A stretch of 64,000 nt of DNA, taken from an uncultured Arenicella sp. GTDB lineage: Bacteria; Pseudomonadota; Gammaproteobacteria; Arenicellales; Arenicellaceae. Positions 38,593 through 47,695 of the stretch are shown one piece after another (the stretch's first letter is position 1; each line of letters starts with the position of its first letter). A program made the position numbers and the translations under genes. A model generated the notes under the pieces. That model saw nothing but the letters and a program-made list of their open reading frames with translations, did no database searches and was not told the origin of the DNA. Location of the stretch: contig CALIVT010000005.1 in NCBI GenBank assembly GCA_938048185.1, forward strand, positions 1 through 64,000. The letters run 5' to 3'.

Positions 38593-39459
38593 TCCCATGT
38601 CATATTTAGTCAATTTGTACCTAAATGACCGAAATGACATTCCAATCAGTTTTGCGGCCTCGGTTTTATTGCCATTGGTACTTTCGAGTGCCGCGGCGAG
38701 CGCGGCTTTCTCTTCCCGTACTAAAAATTCCTCGATAGATTCGCTGCCAGGCACGTAAGATTTGAGTTCTGCATTCCTTAAACGGCTGGCTAAATAGGAA
38801 ATCGACCAGCCTGCGATCATTAAAATCACACAATAAACAGCCAAGGTGTCGAGTTTGGCCTCAATCACAGCGTTTGCTCGCCAAAAACTATATACATGCT
38901 CGTAAAAAAGCATAATGGTAGCGCCGGAAGCCAGTGCTAGCGCGTGTTTTCGTCGTAATACAACGCTTCCTGTGGTGACAATAATGAAAAACAGCAGTGA
39001 AAAGTTGCTTTCAATGCTGCCTGTAGCATGAACCAGTGCGCCGGCAAGCAGCACATCTACCACAAATTGAACGGTTAATATCTGGCTTAGGGTGAATTTT
39101 TTTGTGCTGGTGAATATTGTGAAGCAAACGGCGGAGATGAGAAGTGTGATCGCGGCGATTTTAAACATGCCAGGGTAAAGCAGCTTGTTGACGCTCGCAA
39201 AATTCGGGAAAACTCTAGGTAAGGTGATTAACCCAATCAAATAGAGCGCGAGCGCGTACCTGAACATATTAAGAGTCAGTACCGCCTTCCACTTGTCTTT
39301 TTCGAATGAAGCTAGGTCGAGCGCTTTTTTCTTGGCGGCTTGCGGGTCAGCTTGAGTTGCGCTGGCCTCTTGCTCATCATCATTTAATTTTTTTGCCAAG
39401 TTAGGGTTGGCGATGGCGATTAGGCCTGCGGGATTCGGTTTTTTCTTTGGTGTTGCCAT
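38590..39459 (-). CDS. PilS-like membrane sensor fused to a PilR-like Fis-type DNA-binding tail
   Basis: 289 residues. A charged cytoplasmic N-terminus (1-62) leads to six predicted membrane helices (about 65-225). The segments VVDVLLAGALVHATGSIESN and GSVVLRRKHALALASGATIM followed by LFYEHVYSFW resemble the membrane sensor region of the PilS kinase. Soon after the last helix comes a Fis-type helix-turn-helix, ALESTNGNKTEAAKLIGMSF then RSFRYKLTKY, which resembles the C-terminus of PilR. There is no HisKA/HATPase, receiver or AAA+ domain. One continuous frame without internal breaks. It sits directly upstream of pilA and most likely controls it. It cannot act as a normal sigma54 activator because the AAA+ part is missing. 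Family resemblance is from memory, not a search. Confidence 0.72.
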   Translation of the reverse strand: MATPKKKPNPAGLIAIANPNLAKKLNDDEQEASATQADPQAAKKKALDLASFEKDKWKAVLTLNMFRYALALYLIGLITLPRVFPNFASVNKLLYPGMFKIAAITLLISAVCFTIFTSTKKFTLSQILTVQFVVDVLLAGALVHATGSIESNFSLLFFIIVTTGSVVLRRKHALALASGATIMLFYEHVYSFWRANAVIEAKLDTLAVYCVILMIAGWSISYLASRLRNAELKSYVPGSESIEEFLVREEKAALAAALESTNGNKTEAAKLIGMSFRSFRYKLTKYDMG

Positions 39460-39541
39460 TTATTGGTCACTTTTCGGCTGTGTTTGACTTTTATGATTAT
39501 TATCAATGACTTCGCCGAGCGCATTTTTTAAAGATAAACGC

Positions 39542-40252
39542 TTACAGCGTGTGAGCCACCCCCCATACTTGAACATAGTCTACACCGTTTTTTTTAAGAA
39601 TTTTAGCAATTTCTCCAGTTGTTGAACCGGTAGTGACTACGTCGTCGACAATCGCAACCCTCTGTAAACGTAGATCTTTCTTAAGCTTGAAGCTGTTTCT
39701 TAGGTTTTTTTTACGTTGTTTTAGGGTCTGTCGCGCTTGGGCTTGAGTGGCCCTATGTTTCGCAACAACGTTCGTTCGCACCGGTAGTTGTAATAACTTG
39801 CCTAGCTCGCGAGCGATGAGGGTTGATTGGTTGAACCCGCGGCCTCTAAGTCGGCTAATGTGCAGAGGCACTGGGATAAGCGCTTCGGGCAGCTCGATTG
39901 CAAATTTTTTTATCTCTCTGGCCAGCAATTGCGCGACTGATTTGGCGAGTTCTGGGTGTTGATTGTATTTCAGAGCGCATATTTGCTCGCTTATTGGGCT
40001 TTCGTATTCAAATGGGCAGAAGCAGGTGTCGAAATGTGGGGGTGATTCTATGCATCGGCCGCAATAGTCTTGATTGGCGGCCAATGCTTGCCCGCACTGT
40101 TGGCAGCAATTGCGTTGAAAGGGTAGTGTTTGGTAGCACTCGTCACAGCATGGATGGTCCCGGTTGGGGTTAACGTTGCAGCAAACCAAGCATTTTTTTG
40201 GCAGTAACCAGTCAGCTGCTTGGCTTGCTTTCTTGTAAAGTATAGAATCCAT
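39542..40252 (-). CDS. comF: ComF-family phosphoribosyltransferase-like protein
   Basis: 236 residues, related to the ComF/GntX proteins tied to DNA uptake and use of DNA as nutrient. N-terminal zinc-ribbon-like cysteines (CLVCCN, CCDECY, CCQQCGQ, CGRC), then LIPVPLHISRLRGRGFNQS and the PRPP-binding loop VAIVDDVVTTGSTTGEI. Neighbouring type IV pilus genes make a competence role plausible. Its first codons lie inside the BirA operator of the divergent bioB gene. GGAG lies ~13 nt before the ATG on the minus strand. Confidence 0.9.
   Translation of the reverse strand: MDSILYKKASQAADWLLPKKCLVCCNVNPNRDHPCCDECYQTLPFQRNCCQQCGQALAANQDYCGRCIESPPHFDTCFCPFEYESPISEQICALKYNQHPELAKSVAQLLAREIKKFAIELPEALIPVPLHISRLRGRGFNQSTLIARELGKLLQLPVRTNVVAKHRATQAQARQTLKQRKKNLRNSFKLKKDLRLQRVAIVDDVVTTGSTTGEIAKILKKNGVDYVQVWGVAHTL
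40220..40248 (+). promoter_or_regulatory. Candidate bioB promoter
   Basis: TTGGCT (40220-40225), 17-nt spacer, TAGAAT (40243-40248). The -10 lies inside the spacer of the BirA operator, so a bound repressor would block it. The promoter is within the 5' coding part of comF on the other strand. Confidence 0.55.
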
Positions 40253-40264
40253 TTTGGTTTACAA
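40233..40264. promoter_or_regulatory. BirA (biotin repressor) operator
   Basis: TTGTAAAGT (40233-40241) and GGTTTACAA (40256-40264) with a 14-nt spacer match the known BirA site TTGTAAACC-N14/15-GGTTTACAA: right half perfect, left half 7 of 9. It lies about 100 nt upstream of bioB and covers the comF start codon at 40252. It predicts biotin-dependent repression of bioB and possibly comF. Confidence 0.8.
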
Positions 40265-40365
40265 CTCCGTTTGAAAATATGTTGTTCCAGCTTCCCAGCC
40301 CCTTTATCTAACTAACTGAGATCTATGGCGTGTTTGTTCTATGCCTATGATCCAAGGCCCATCTT

Positions 40366-41373
40366 ATGCCAAGCACACCCCAAGCTCAAGCCACATCGCT
40401 ACCCGTTGAATTAGGCAAACCCGCCGCATTGTCACTCCGGTGGCCGGTAGATGCGGTCGAGGCTCTATTCGACCTGCCATTTAATGATTTGCTATATAAG
40501 GCGCAAACGATTCACCGTCAGCACTTCAATGCAAATGAGTTGCAGCTAAGCAGTCTATTGAGCATCAAAACCGGAGCGTGCCCTGAGGACTGCAAATATT
40601 GCCCTCAGAGCGCACGTTACAGCACCGGTCTTGAGGTTGAGCGTTTGATGCGAGTTGACGCTATAGTAGAAGCAGCCAAAAAAGCCAAGGCGAACGGCGC
40701 TAGCCGATTCTGCATGGGCGCCGCATGGCGCAGCCCGAAAGACAAAGACCTTATTGTCGTTGAGGAAGCTGTTAGGCAAGTCAGTGCCCTAGGTCTTGAG
40801 ACCTGCGCAACGCTGGGAATGCTTGACCAAGCCCAGGCACAAAGCTTAAAGCAAGCGGGTTTAGACTATTACAACCATAACTTAGACAGTTCGGAAGAGT
40901 ATTATGCCGAGGTAATTACTACGCGCACTTATCAAGACCGCTTAGACACGCTGGAACATGTTCGGGGCGCAGGGATGAATGTTTGCAGTGGCGGCATTGT
41001 GGGCATGGGCGAGACCCGTAGAGACAGGGCTGGTTTAATCGCTAACCTCGCGAATTTGCCGACCGCCCCGCAAAGCGTACCTATTAACAACTTAGTACAA
41101 GTAAGTGGCACACCGTTAGACGACGTTGAGCCGATCGACGACTTTGAGTTTATTCGCACAATTGCGGTGGCCAGAATTACCATGCCCACGTCTTATGTGC
41201 GTTTATCTGCCGGGCGTGAGCAAATGAATGATCAAATGCAGGCCTTGTGTTTTATGGCTGGCGCGAACTCGGTATTTTATGGTGAGGAGCTGTTAACCAC
41301 CAATAATGCGTCGGTCGAGCACGATCAACAATTGATGTCTACTTTAGGCATGGTTGCTCAGAAAACCGCTTAG
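40366..41373 (+). CDS. bioB: Biotin synthase
   Basis: Radical SAM enzyme that inserts sulfur into dethiobiotin. The [4Fe-4S] motif [14 protein letters not shown] is near residue 66, with [19 protein letters not shown] before it. [41 protein letters not shown] and [11 protein letters not shown] follow. 335 residues. Other bio genes are not adjacent, so it is a single-gene biotin unit under the BirA operator upstream. Confidence 0.97.
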   Translation: MPSTPQAQATSLPVELGKPAALSLRWPVDAVEALFDLPFNDLLYKAQTIHRQHFNANELQLSSLLSIKTGACPEDCKYCPQSARYSTGLEVERLMRVDAIVEAAKKAKANGASRFCMGAAWRSPKDKDLIVVEEAVRQVSALGLETCATLGMLDQAQAQSLKQAGLDYYNHNLDSSEEYYAEVITTRTYQDRLDTLEHVRGAGMNVCSGGIVGMGETRRDRAGLIANLANLPTAPQSVPINNLVQVSGTPLDDVEPIDDFEFIRTIAVARITMPTSYVRLSAGREQMNDQMQALCFMAGANSVFYGEELLTTNNASVEHDQQLMSTLGMVAQKTA

Positions 41374-41759
41374 CCTTCACCAGTCGCGCTATTAAGCCTT
41401 CACCAACCGCACATGTTGTTGCTGGCGTGGTTGTTGCTGGCGTGATGCTCGCTACTTTTAGGGGAGTGTGCGAGGCTTTATTAAATAGCCCGACTTTTCC
41501 ACACAATTCTGCATAAACAGAGCCTTATTTGTTGAAGAGAGTAGGTGCCTATGATACCTTTCGTGCGCCCCGACTTTGGGGCTTTACTGGGTACATTTCC
41601 TGCTTGCGCAGCATTCACAAGGGTGAATTAGCGCGTGAAAAAAAGTGATAGAATATTGCCTCGAAAATAAAAAATTAGCAGTCTAAATAAATAGATTTTA
41701 AGTTGTTGATTTTTATGATTTTTCTACGAATTAAAATTTTAATTGGAGTGCCTCTAATT
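41374..41759. other. Intergenic region between bioB and the cytochrome oxidase genes
   Basis: It contains a direct repeat AGCCTTCACCA (41372-41382 and 41395-41405) and a 15-nt tandem duplication GTTGTTGCTGGCGTG x2 (41415-41444). A GCCCC/GGGGC hairpin follows (41567-41582), then TTT, a weak terminator candidate for bioB. TGATAGAAT (41646-41654) is a candidate extended -10 for the oxidase operon, about 105 nt before the coxB ATG. No gene is seen. Confidence 0.5.
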
Positions 41760-43058
41760 ATGGTGTTATCTCGACACATAAAATCTTTCGCCAAAATTTC
41801 GGCGTTTGGCTCATTTCTTGCCGCTGCATTATTCAGTGGTTTGGCCCAGGCTGAATATCGCTTGAATTTTCAGGATCCTGTGACGGAAGTTGCTCGCGAT
41901 ATCTTCGGCTTGCACATGCTTATTTTCTGGATTTGCGTTGTTATTTTCGTACTGGTATTTGGCGTGATGTTTTATTCGATTTTTGCTCACCGCAAGAGTA
42001 AAAACTACGAGCCATCGCAGTTCAGTCATAGCACCTCAGTTGAGATCGTTTGGACGATTGTTCCTTTTCTGATTCTAGTTGTTATGGCGGTGCCAGCGAC
42101 TCAAGTGTTGATCAAGATGGAAGACACCACTAAGTCAGACCTGACGATTAAAATTACTGGCTATCAATGGAAGTGGGGATACGAATATTTAGACAGCGGC
42201 ATTAATTTTTACAGCACGCTGTCTACGCCTCGTGAGCAGATCGATCAATTCGACAAAGAGAACGCAGTTGAGCCGGGTGAAAACTATTTATTAGAGACTG
42301 ATAACGTGTTGGTGGTACCGTCGGGTAAGAAGGTACGAGCGTTGATCACCGCCAACGACGTGATTCATGCTTGGTGGATTCCTGCCTTTGGAACTAAAAA
42401 AGACGCGATTCCTGGATACATTAACGAACTTTGGTTCAACGTTGATGTAGGTAAAGAGGGCATATATCGTGGCCAATGTGCCGAACTATGTGGCAAAGAC
42501 CATGCCTATATGCCAATTGTTGTTAAGGTCGTGACCAGCGCGGAGTTTGACAGCTGGGTAGCCGCTGGTGGTAACTTCGACACGAGTCCCTTAGCCAGCG
42601 AAGAAACTATTCAAGGTGCAGGTAAAGACGTGAACCCCACTACGGCTGCGCTAACGCAAGAAATTGTCGCTGAGCCAATATCGTCAAGCTCAGTAATCGA
42701 TGCTCTGGTGCCGGTCGCTAATGCCGCAGACGAAGCCTCGGCAAAAACTTGGACCGAAGATGAACTGATGGCGAAAGGCGAGAAAGTCTCTGCTATGTGT
42801 TCGGCGTGCCACGGCGCAACCGGCAAGGGCATTCCCGGTGTGTTCCCGGCGATTGCAGGCAGCGCGGTTGCCACTGGTCCGATTGATGATCATATCAATA
42901 TCGTACTTTACGGCAAGCCCGGAACCGCAATGGCAGCCTTCGCCGCTCAGCTAAGCGACGAAGACGTTGCCGCTGTTCTTACCTATCAACGAAATTCTTT
43001 CGGTAACGACACTGGTGATATTGTTCTTCCAGCTGACGTTAAGGCGAAACGTAACTAA
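41760..43058 (+). CDS. coxB: Cytochrome c oxidase subunit II with C-terminal cytochrome c domain
   Basis: Start placed at ATG 41760 with GGAG 12 nt upstream. It gives a clean signal peptide ([19 protein letters not shown]); the ORF track adds 19 residues. Two membrane helices follow, then the cupredoxin domain with the CuA ligands in [15 protein letters not shown] and the aromatic patch [11 protein letters not shown]. The C-terminal ~95 residues form a c-type cytochrome ([20 protein letters not shown], Met ligand probably in GTAMAAF). Electrons therefore enter through a covalently attached haem c, a caa3-like architecture. First gene of the oxidase cluster. Confidence 0.96.
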   Translation: MVLSRHIKSFAKISAFGSFLAAALFSGLAQAEYRLNFQDPVTEVARDIFGLHMLIFWICVVIFVLVFGVMFYSIFAHRKSKNYEPSQFSHSTSVEIVWTIVPFLILVVMAVPATQVLIKMEDTTKSDLTIKITGYQWKWGYEYLDSGINFYSTLSTPREQIDQFDKENAVEPGENYLLETDNVLVVPSGKKVRALITANDVIHAWWIPAFGTKKDAIPGYINELWFNVDVGKEGIYRGQCAELCGKDHAYMPIVVKVVTSAEFDSWVAAGGNFDTSPLASEETIQGAGKDVNPTTAALTQEIVAEPISSSSVIDALVPVANAADEASAKTWTEDELMAKGEKVSAMCSACHGATGKGIPGVFPAIAGSAVATGPIDDHINIVLYGKPGTAMAAFAAQLSDEDVAAVLTYQRNSFGNDTGDIVLPADVKAKRN

Positions 43059-43078
43059 TTCAGATCAGGAGATTATTT

Positions 43079-44665
43079 ATGTCACACGCAGCGACTGCTC
43101 ACGATCACGACCACGATCATCACGACCATAAACCACCGTTTTTCCAGAGATGGTTTATGTCCACCAATCACAAAGATATCGGTACCTTGTATCTGATTTT
43201 CTCACTGGCAATGTTGTTTATCGGCGGTGCGATGGCGCTGGTTATCCGCGCCGAGCTTTGGCAGCCGGGTTTGCAGTTTGTTGACCCACATTTCTTCAAC
43301 CAAATGACTACTGTGCACGCGTTGGTTATGGTGTTTGGTGCGGTAATGCCGGGCTTCGTGGGTTTCGCTAACTGGATGATCCCATTGATGGTGGGCGCGC
43401 CAGACATGGCCTTACCACGCATGAATAACTGGAGCTTCTGGATTCTTCCATTTGCTTTCACCATTCTATTATCAAGCTTTTTTGTGCCCGGCGGTGCCCC
43501 AGCTTCGGGCTGGACGCTTTACGCGCCGCTTACTATTCAAGGTGGCATGAGTGTGGACATGGGGATCGTCGCGATTCACATGATGGGCATCTCCTCGATT
43601 ATGGGCGCGATTAATGTCATCGTAACTGTACTGAACATGCGCGCACCGGGCATGACGCTAATGAAAATGCCAATGTTCGTATGGACATGGTTAATTACCG
43701 CCTTCTTATTGATCGCGGTAATGCCAGTATTCGCCGGTGCGGTCACTATGTTACTGACTGATCGTCATTTTGGCACAGCGTTCTTTAACCCGGCTGGCGG
43801 CGGTGACCCAGTATTGTATCAGCATATTTTCTGGTTCTTTGGGCACCCAGAAGTTTATATTATGATATTGCCAGCCTTTGGCATCATCTCGCACATCATC
43901 CCAACTTTTGCACGCAAGCCCTTGTTTGGCTATAGCTCGATGGTTTTTGCGACGGCAGCGATTGCGTTCTTATCGTTTATTGTATGGGCGCACCACATGT
44001 TCACCGTGGGTATGCCATTGCAAGGCGAGCTGTTTTTCATGTACGCAACCATGTTGATCTCCGTGCCGACAGGCGTGAAAGTCTTCAACTGGGTTACAAC
44101 CATGTGGCGTGGTTCGATGACGTTTGAGACGCCCATGTTGTATGCCATTGGGGTCGTGTTCTTGTTCACGCTCGGCGGCTTATCTGGTTTGATGCTGGCG
44201 ATCACGCCGGCCGACTTTCAGTATCATGATACCTACTTTGTGGTTGCTCACTTTCACTACGTGCTGTTCTCTGGCGCCGTAATGGCAATGATGGGCGGAG
44301 CCTTCTTCTGGTTACCTAAGTGGACCGGTCACATGTACAACGAGACGCTGGGTAAAATTCACTTTTGGTTGACCGCGATCTTCTTTAACATCACGTTCTT
44401 CCCTCAGCACTTCTTGGGTCTTGCTGGTATGCCACGGCGTTACGCAGATTACCCAGTTCAGTTCACTGAGTTTAATCAAATCTCGTCTTTCGGCGCCTTC
44501 GGTTTAGGTTTGTCGCAAATACTGTTCGTCTATATTATTGTTGCAACTGTTCGCGGCGGTAAGAAGGCAACTGCTGAAGTTTGGGAAAAACCTGAAGGGT
44601 TAGAGTGGACTGTGCCAAGCCCAGCACCGTTCCACACTTTTGATGAGCCTCCGGTAGTCAAGTAA
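43079..44665 (+). CDS. coxA: Cytochrome c oxidase subunit I
   Basis: Catalytic subunit with haem a and the haem a3-CuB centre, twelve membrane helices, 528 residues. Key segments are [17 protein letters not shown] (CuB His and the D-channel Glu of A1-type oxidases), AHHMFTVGM (CuB His pair) and [14 protein letters not shown] (haem ligands). The His-rich N-terminus [13 protein letters not shown] is unusual but outside the core. AGGAGA precedes the ATG. A proton-pumping A-type enzyme is inferred. Confidence 0.98.
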   Translation: MSHAATAHDHDHDHHDHKPPFFQRWFMSTNHKDIGTLYLIFSLAMLFIGGAMALVIRAELWQPGLQFVDPHFFNQMTTVHALVMVFGAVMPGFVGFANWMIPLMVGAPDMALPRMNNWSFWILPFAFTILLSSFFVPGGAPASGWTLYAPLTIQGGMSVDMGIVAIHMMGISSIMGAINVIVTVLNMRAPGMTLMKMPMFVWTWLITAFLLIAVMPVFAGAVTMLLTDRHFGTAFFNPAGGGDPVLYQHIFWFFGHPEVYIMILPAFGIISHIIPTFARKPLFGYSSMVFATAAIAFLSFIVWAHHMFTVGMPLQGELFFMYATMLISVPTGVKVFNWVTTMWRGSMTFETPMLYAIGVVFLFTLGGLSGLMLAITPADFQYHDTYFVVAHFHYVLFSGAVMAMMGGAFFWLPKWTGHMYNETLGKIHFWLTAIFFNITFFPQHFLGLAGMPRRYADYPVQFTEFNQISSFGAFGLGLSQILFVYIIVATVRGGKKATAEVWEKPEGLEWTVPSPAPFHTFDEPPVVK

Positions 44666-44773
44666 TCGCGAAGGCAAAATATAAATCGAAATTCGCCCCG
44701 AGTCATTTTTCTCAAGGGCGCCTTGAGTTAAGAGTTTAGAGGCGAATTTTCGAAGGTTAAACTGCAAAGATTT

Positions 44774-44890
44774 ATGCACGAAGAAGAAAATACAAACGAA
44801 AAGAAAATGAGCAATGCTAAAGTTGCATTGTGGATCGCCGTGATCCCGGTCATGCTTTTCGTTGCTTCTTTTTTTATAAAGCTTTATTAA
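44774..44890 (+). CDS. Small single-helix protein between coxA and cox11
   Basis: A 38-codon ORF missed by the track: MHEEENTNEKKM, then a membrane helix VALWIAVIPVMLFVASFFI and the end KLY. Position, size and topology match the short cytochrome oxidase small assembly proteins often encoded between subunit I and Cox11 in Beta- and Gammaproteobacteria. A second in-frame ATG at 44807 would give 27 residues. No strong ribosome binding site precedes either ATG. Cox11 follows 19 nt later. Confidence 0.55.
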   Translation: MHEEENTNEKKMSNAKVALWIAVIPVMLFVASFFIKLY

Positions 44891-44909
44891 GTAGCCGGTT
44901 TTAAAAAAG

Positions 44910-45458
44910 ATGGCTGACGTTATTGATCCCCAATCTGAGCGCAACAACATTGTTGTTAAGCTGGTGGTTATTGCCCTAATTATGTTTGGCTTCGGCTATG
45001 CATTAGTGCCGCTTTACGAAGCCTTCTGCAAGGTCACTGGTTTCGGCGGCAAAACTGATATCATCGCCGAGGCGGCCGCCAACAATGGTGTTGTTAGCGA
45101 TCGAGACGTCGCAGTTACGTTTACATCCCACAGTAGTTCGGCGCTACCTTGGGAATTTAAGCCAATTACCAAGGGCTTAGACGTAAAGGTTGGCGAAGTT
45201 CAAGAAGCGATCTTTTATGTGAAAAACTATTCGAATCGCCCGATTACTGGAATGGCTACCTTTAACGTGACGCCGCCCAGAGCGGGGTTTCATTTTAAAA
45301 AGACTGAATGTTTTTGTTTTACGAAGCAGGTGTTACAGCCTGGCGAGGAGCAAGAAATGGCAGTTAGATTTATGCTTGACTCTGAAATGCCAGACGATGT
45401 GCATGAATTAACTCTGTCCTACACGTTCTTCGATAACGAGAAGTACGCTGGACAATAA
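44910..45458 (+). CDS. Cytochrome c oxidase assembly protein CtaG/Cox11
   Basis: Copper chaperone that delivers CuB to subunit I. One N-terminal membrane helix (KLVVIALIMFGFGYALVPLY) followed by YEAFCKVTGFGGKT and an immunoglobulin-like periplasmic domain. The copper-binding CFCF motif is in KKTECFCFTKQVL. 182 residues. Sits between the small ORF and subunit III, its usual place. Confidence 0.95.
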   Translation: MADVIDPQSERNNIVVKLVVIALIMFGFGYALVPLYEAFCKVTGFGGKTDIIAEAAANNGVVSDRDVAVTFTSHSSSALPWEFKPITKGLDVKVGEVQEAIFYVKNYSNRPITGMATFNVTPPRAGFHFKKTECFCFTKQVLQPGEEQEMAVRFMLDSEMPDDVHELTLSYTFFDNEKYAGQ

Positions 45459-45513
45459 GATAAAATACTAAAAGTAAAAAGTATAAGACGGTTTATTTAC
45501 GAGGAAACCAACA

Positions 45514-46401
45514 ATGTCTGCACATTCTAAAGACCATTATTTCGTTCCAGATTCGAGCGCATACCCGTTTCTGTGTTCTATTGCCTTGTTTTTCATTGCA
45601 ATGGGCGGTGCGAGCTTTCTAAATGGTTATGCCATTGGGCCAACCTTGTTTAGTATTGGCATGCTCGGCATGGGCTGTTTACTGTTCATTTGGTTTCGCA
45701 AAGTCATTATTGAAAGCCCCGACTATAATATGGACGTTGATAAATCGTTTCGTATGGGTATGACGTGGTTTATCTTTTCAGAAGTTATGTTCTTTGCCGC
45801 CTTTTTTGGCGCTTTATACTATCTTCGAATGTTGGCAGTTCCTTGGTTGGCTGAGACAGAATTGTTGTGGCCAGGGTTTGAAGCGACCTGGCCATCGACG
45901 GGTCCACAGGGAGCAGAACTTCTTGGTGGCGTAGCCCCAACGGCCACCTCGATTGCCGAAGGCACCGAATATGCCCTTATCGACCCTTGGCACCTGCCTT
46001 TGTACAACACCTTGATTCTGCTTGCGTCAAGTGTAACGTTAACGATAGCTCATCACGCGTTGCGTGCTAATCAGCGCAAGCAGTTAATTATCTGGTTGGC
46101 GATTACCGTTGCACTAGGTGCAATATTCTTATTTTTTCAAGCCGAAGAATACATCGAAGCATACACTGAGTTGGGTTTGACGATGGGGACTGGTGTTTAC
46201 GGTTCAACATTTTTTATGTTGACTGGTTTTCACGGTTTTCACGTATGTCTGGGGGCTTTTATTCTACTAGTGGTATTGATCCGCTGTATGCGCGGTCATT
46301 TTACGCCGGAACGCCACTTTGTATTTGAAGCTGGCGCATGGTACTGGCACTTTGTTGATACCGTATGGGTTGGCCTGTTTATCTTTGTCTACATTTTGTA
46401 G
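45514..46401 (+). CDS. coxC: Cytochrome c oxidase subunit III
   Basis: Seven-helix core subunit, 295 residues, stabilising subunit I and proton uptake. Begins HYFVPDSSAYPF; later FIFSEVMFFAAFFGALYYLR, QAEEYIEAYTELGLTM, FFMLTGFHGFHVCLGAFIL, and ends with GAWYWHFVDTVWVGLFIFVYIL read in two pieces. A strong terminator follows 20 nt later, ending the structural part of the operon. Confidence 0.97.
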   Translation: MSAHSKDHYFVPDSSAYPFLCSIALFFIAMGGASFLNGYAIGPTLFSIGMLGMGCLLFIWFRKVIIESPDYNMDVDKSFRMGMTWFIFSEVMFFAAFFGALYYLRMLAVPWLAETELLWPGFEATWPSTGPQGAELLGGVAPTATSIAEGTEYALIDPWHLPLYNTLILLASSVTLTIAHHALRANQRKQLIIWLAITVALGAIFLFFQAEEYIEAYTELGLTMGTGVYGSTFFMLTGFHGFHVCLGAFILLVVLIRCMRGHFTPERHFVFEAGAWYWHFVDTVWVGLFIFVYIL

Positions 46402-46420
46402 GCTTTAAGGTTAAGAATAT

Positions 46421-46448
46421 AAAAAAGGCGCCCTATGGCGCCTTTTTT
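46421..46448. terminator. Bidirectional terminator between coxC and the convergent twin-TM gene
   Basis: AAAAAAGGCGCC-CTAT-GGCGCCTTTTTT, a perfect stem with A/T tails on both sides. It can serve coxC on the plus strand and the converging small gene on the minus strand. Confidence 0.92.
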
Positions 46449-46502
46449 AATGGTTTTAAAAAACCGGTTTAGCCCGGCTACCGTTTAGTAGTCAAACCTA
46501 GA

Positions 46503-46769
46503 TTAATTTTTCTCAGCGCCGATCCGCTGTTGCTGCTCCTCGTTAAATTTCTGTGGATGTACTGAGTTGCTCGGCGTTATCCATCCCATCTTCATTGAGA
46601 GCACAATAAAGGCAAATAGTACTACCCAGATACCGATGCGCCAGGTGAGGGCTTTGACAACTTTGTCGCCGGAGTCACGCTCGTCAGGTGTTTTCAGTAG
46701 ATGAAATAAACCGACCCCTAAGCTGGCCAACATGGCGAGCAATAAAACTACAATTACGACGGTGCTCAT
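46503..46769 (-). CDS. Twin-transmembrane small protein (DUF2909-like)
   Basis: I start at the internal ATG (46769), giving 88 residues: helix 1 STVVIVVLLLAMLASLGVGL, loop FHLLKTPDERDSGDKVVKAL, helix 2 WRIGIWVVLFAFIVLSMKMGW, and a polar tail. The longer ORF-track start adds a non-hydrophobic extension. DUF2909/twin-TM genes are a regular companion of cox operons between subunit III and SURF1 in Gammaproteobacteria. Function unknown. Transcribed opposite to its neighbours. Confidence 0.75.
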   Translation of the reverse strand: MSTVVIVVLLLAMLASLGVGLFHLLKTPDERDSGDKVVKALTWRIGIWVVLFAFIVLSMKMGWITPSNSVHPQKFNEEQQQRIGAEKN

Positions 46770-46943
46770 ATAAATGGGTGCTCTCGGGTTGCTGACTTCT
46801 CGGTCTGATTTTACCGTGCTTGAGGGGCATAACGCCACTGAAGTCTGTTGCTGGGTTGTCTGTTTGGCGCTGTGCTATGTTCTTACTTCGCGGCGCTGTG
46901 CTATCGTCGCGGAGTGTAACCCATAAGAGTCAAGCAATTGCGA

Positions 46944-47690
46944 ATGAACCAAAGAAAAACGCCCGCGCCTTGGAGAAAACCAGCTTTATATCTGTTGGCA
47001 ATCATCGTTATATTAGTGATGCTGCGTTTAGGTGTTTGGCAGCTCGATCGAGCCGAACAGAAGCGAGAAATTGTCGCGCAGCTGCAGGCGAACACTGAGT
47101 TGCCGTCGCAGCCGTGGCCTGATTTGCTAAACCAAGTAAGTTTGCGTGAATTACGCTTCCGAAACGTAGTACTAGAGGGTCAGTTTATCGCGGATAAAAC
47201 CATCTACGTGGACAATCAAGTCGTTAACGGAGGGGTGGGTTATCAGGTATACACACCGTTCAAATTATCATCACTTGGCGACGCAATTCTTGTGGCCCGT
47301 GGCTGGGTGTCAGTTGGGGCCTCGCGCGAGGTGTTACCGAGTATCGAAACTGATGAAAGCCCGCGGGTGGTGACAGGGCGTTTTAATCGCGCGCCTGAAA
47401 AGCCCCCTCTGTGGGACGATAAGTACCCGGTCGCGACCGGCCAACGCTGGCAGTATCTGCCGCTGGCGGAAGTCTCACAACAATTAGGGCTCGCCTTATT
47501 TCCATTAGTGGTAGAATTGGCCCCCGACGAAGTTGACGCCGCGAACCTGGTGAGAAAATGGCCCGTTATTGATGATCAAGGGGTTGCCAAACATCAGGGT
47601 TACGCGTTTCAGTGGTTCGCAATGGCGGCTGCGTTTTTTATTGCTAGTTTGGTGCTATTGCTCCGACGCTCAACTCGAAACGATGATTAA
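46944..47690 (+). CDS. SURF1-family cytochrome oxidase assembly protein
   Basis: Inner-membrane protein with helices at both ends (LYLLAIIVILVMLRLGVWQL and WFAMAAAFFIASLVLLL) and a periplasmic domain between. Family segments are LRLGVWQLDRAEQKR, LRELRFRNVVLEGQF, VYTPFKL and ILVARGWVSVGASR. It helps haem a insertion into subunit I. ATG 46944 is preferred to TTG 46938. About 249 residues. Confidence 0.92.
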   Translation: MNQRKTPAPWRKPALYLLAIIVILVMLRLGVWQLDRAEQKREIVAQLQANTELPSQPWPDLLNQVSLRELRFRNVVLEGQFIADKTIYVDNQVVNGGVGYQVYTPFKLSSLGDAILVARGWVSVGASREVLPSIETDESPRVVTGRFNRAPEKPPLWDDKYPVATGQRWQYLPLAEVSQQLGLALFPLVVELAPDEVDAANLVRKWPVIDDQGVAKHQGYAFQWFAMAAAFFIASLVLLLRRSTRNDD

Positions 47691-47695
47691 AAATT

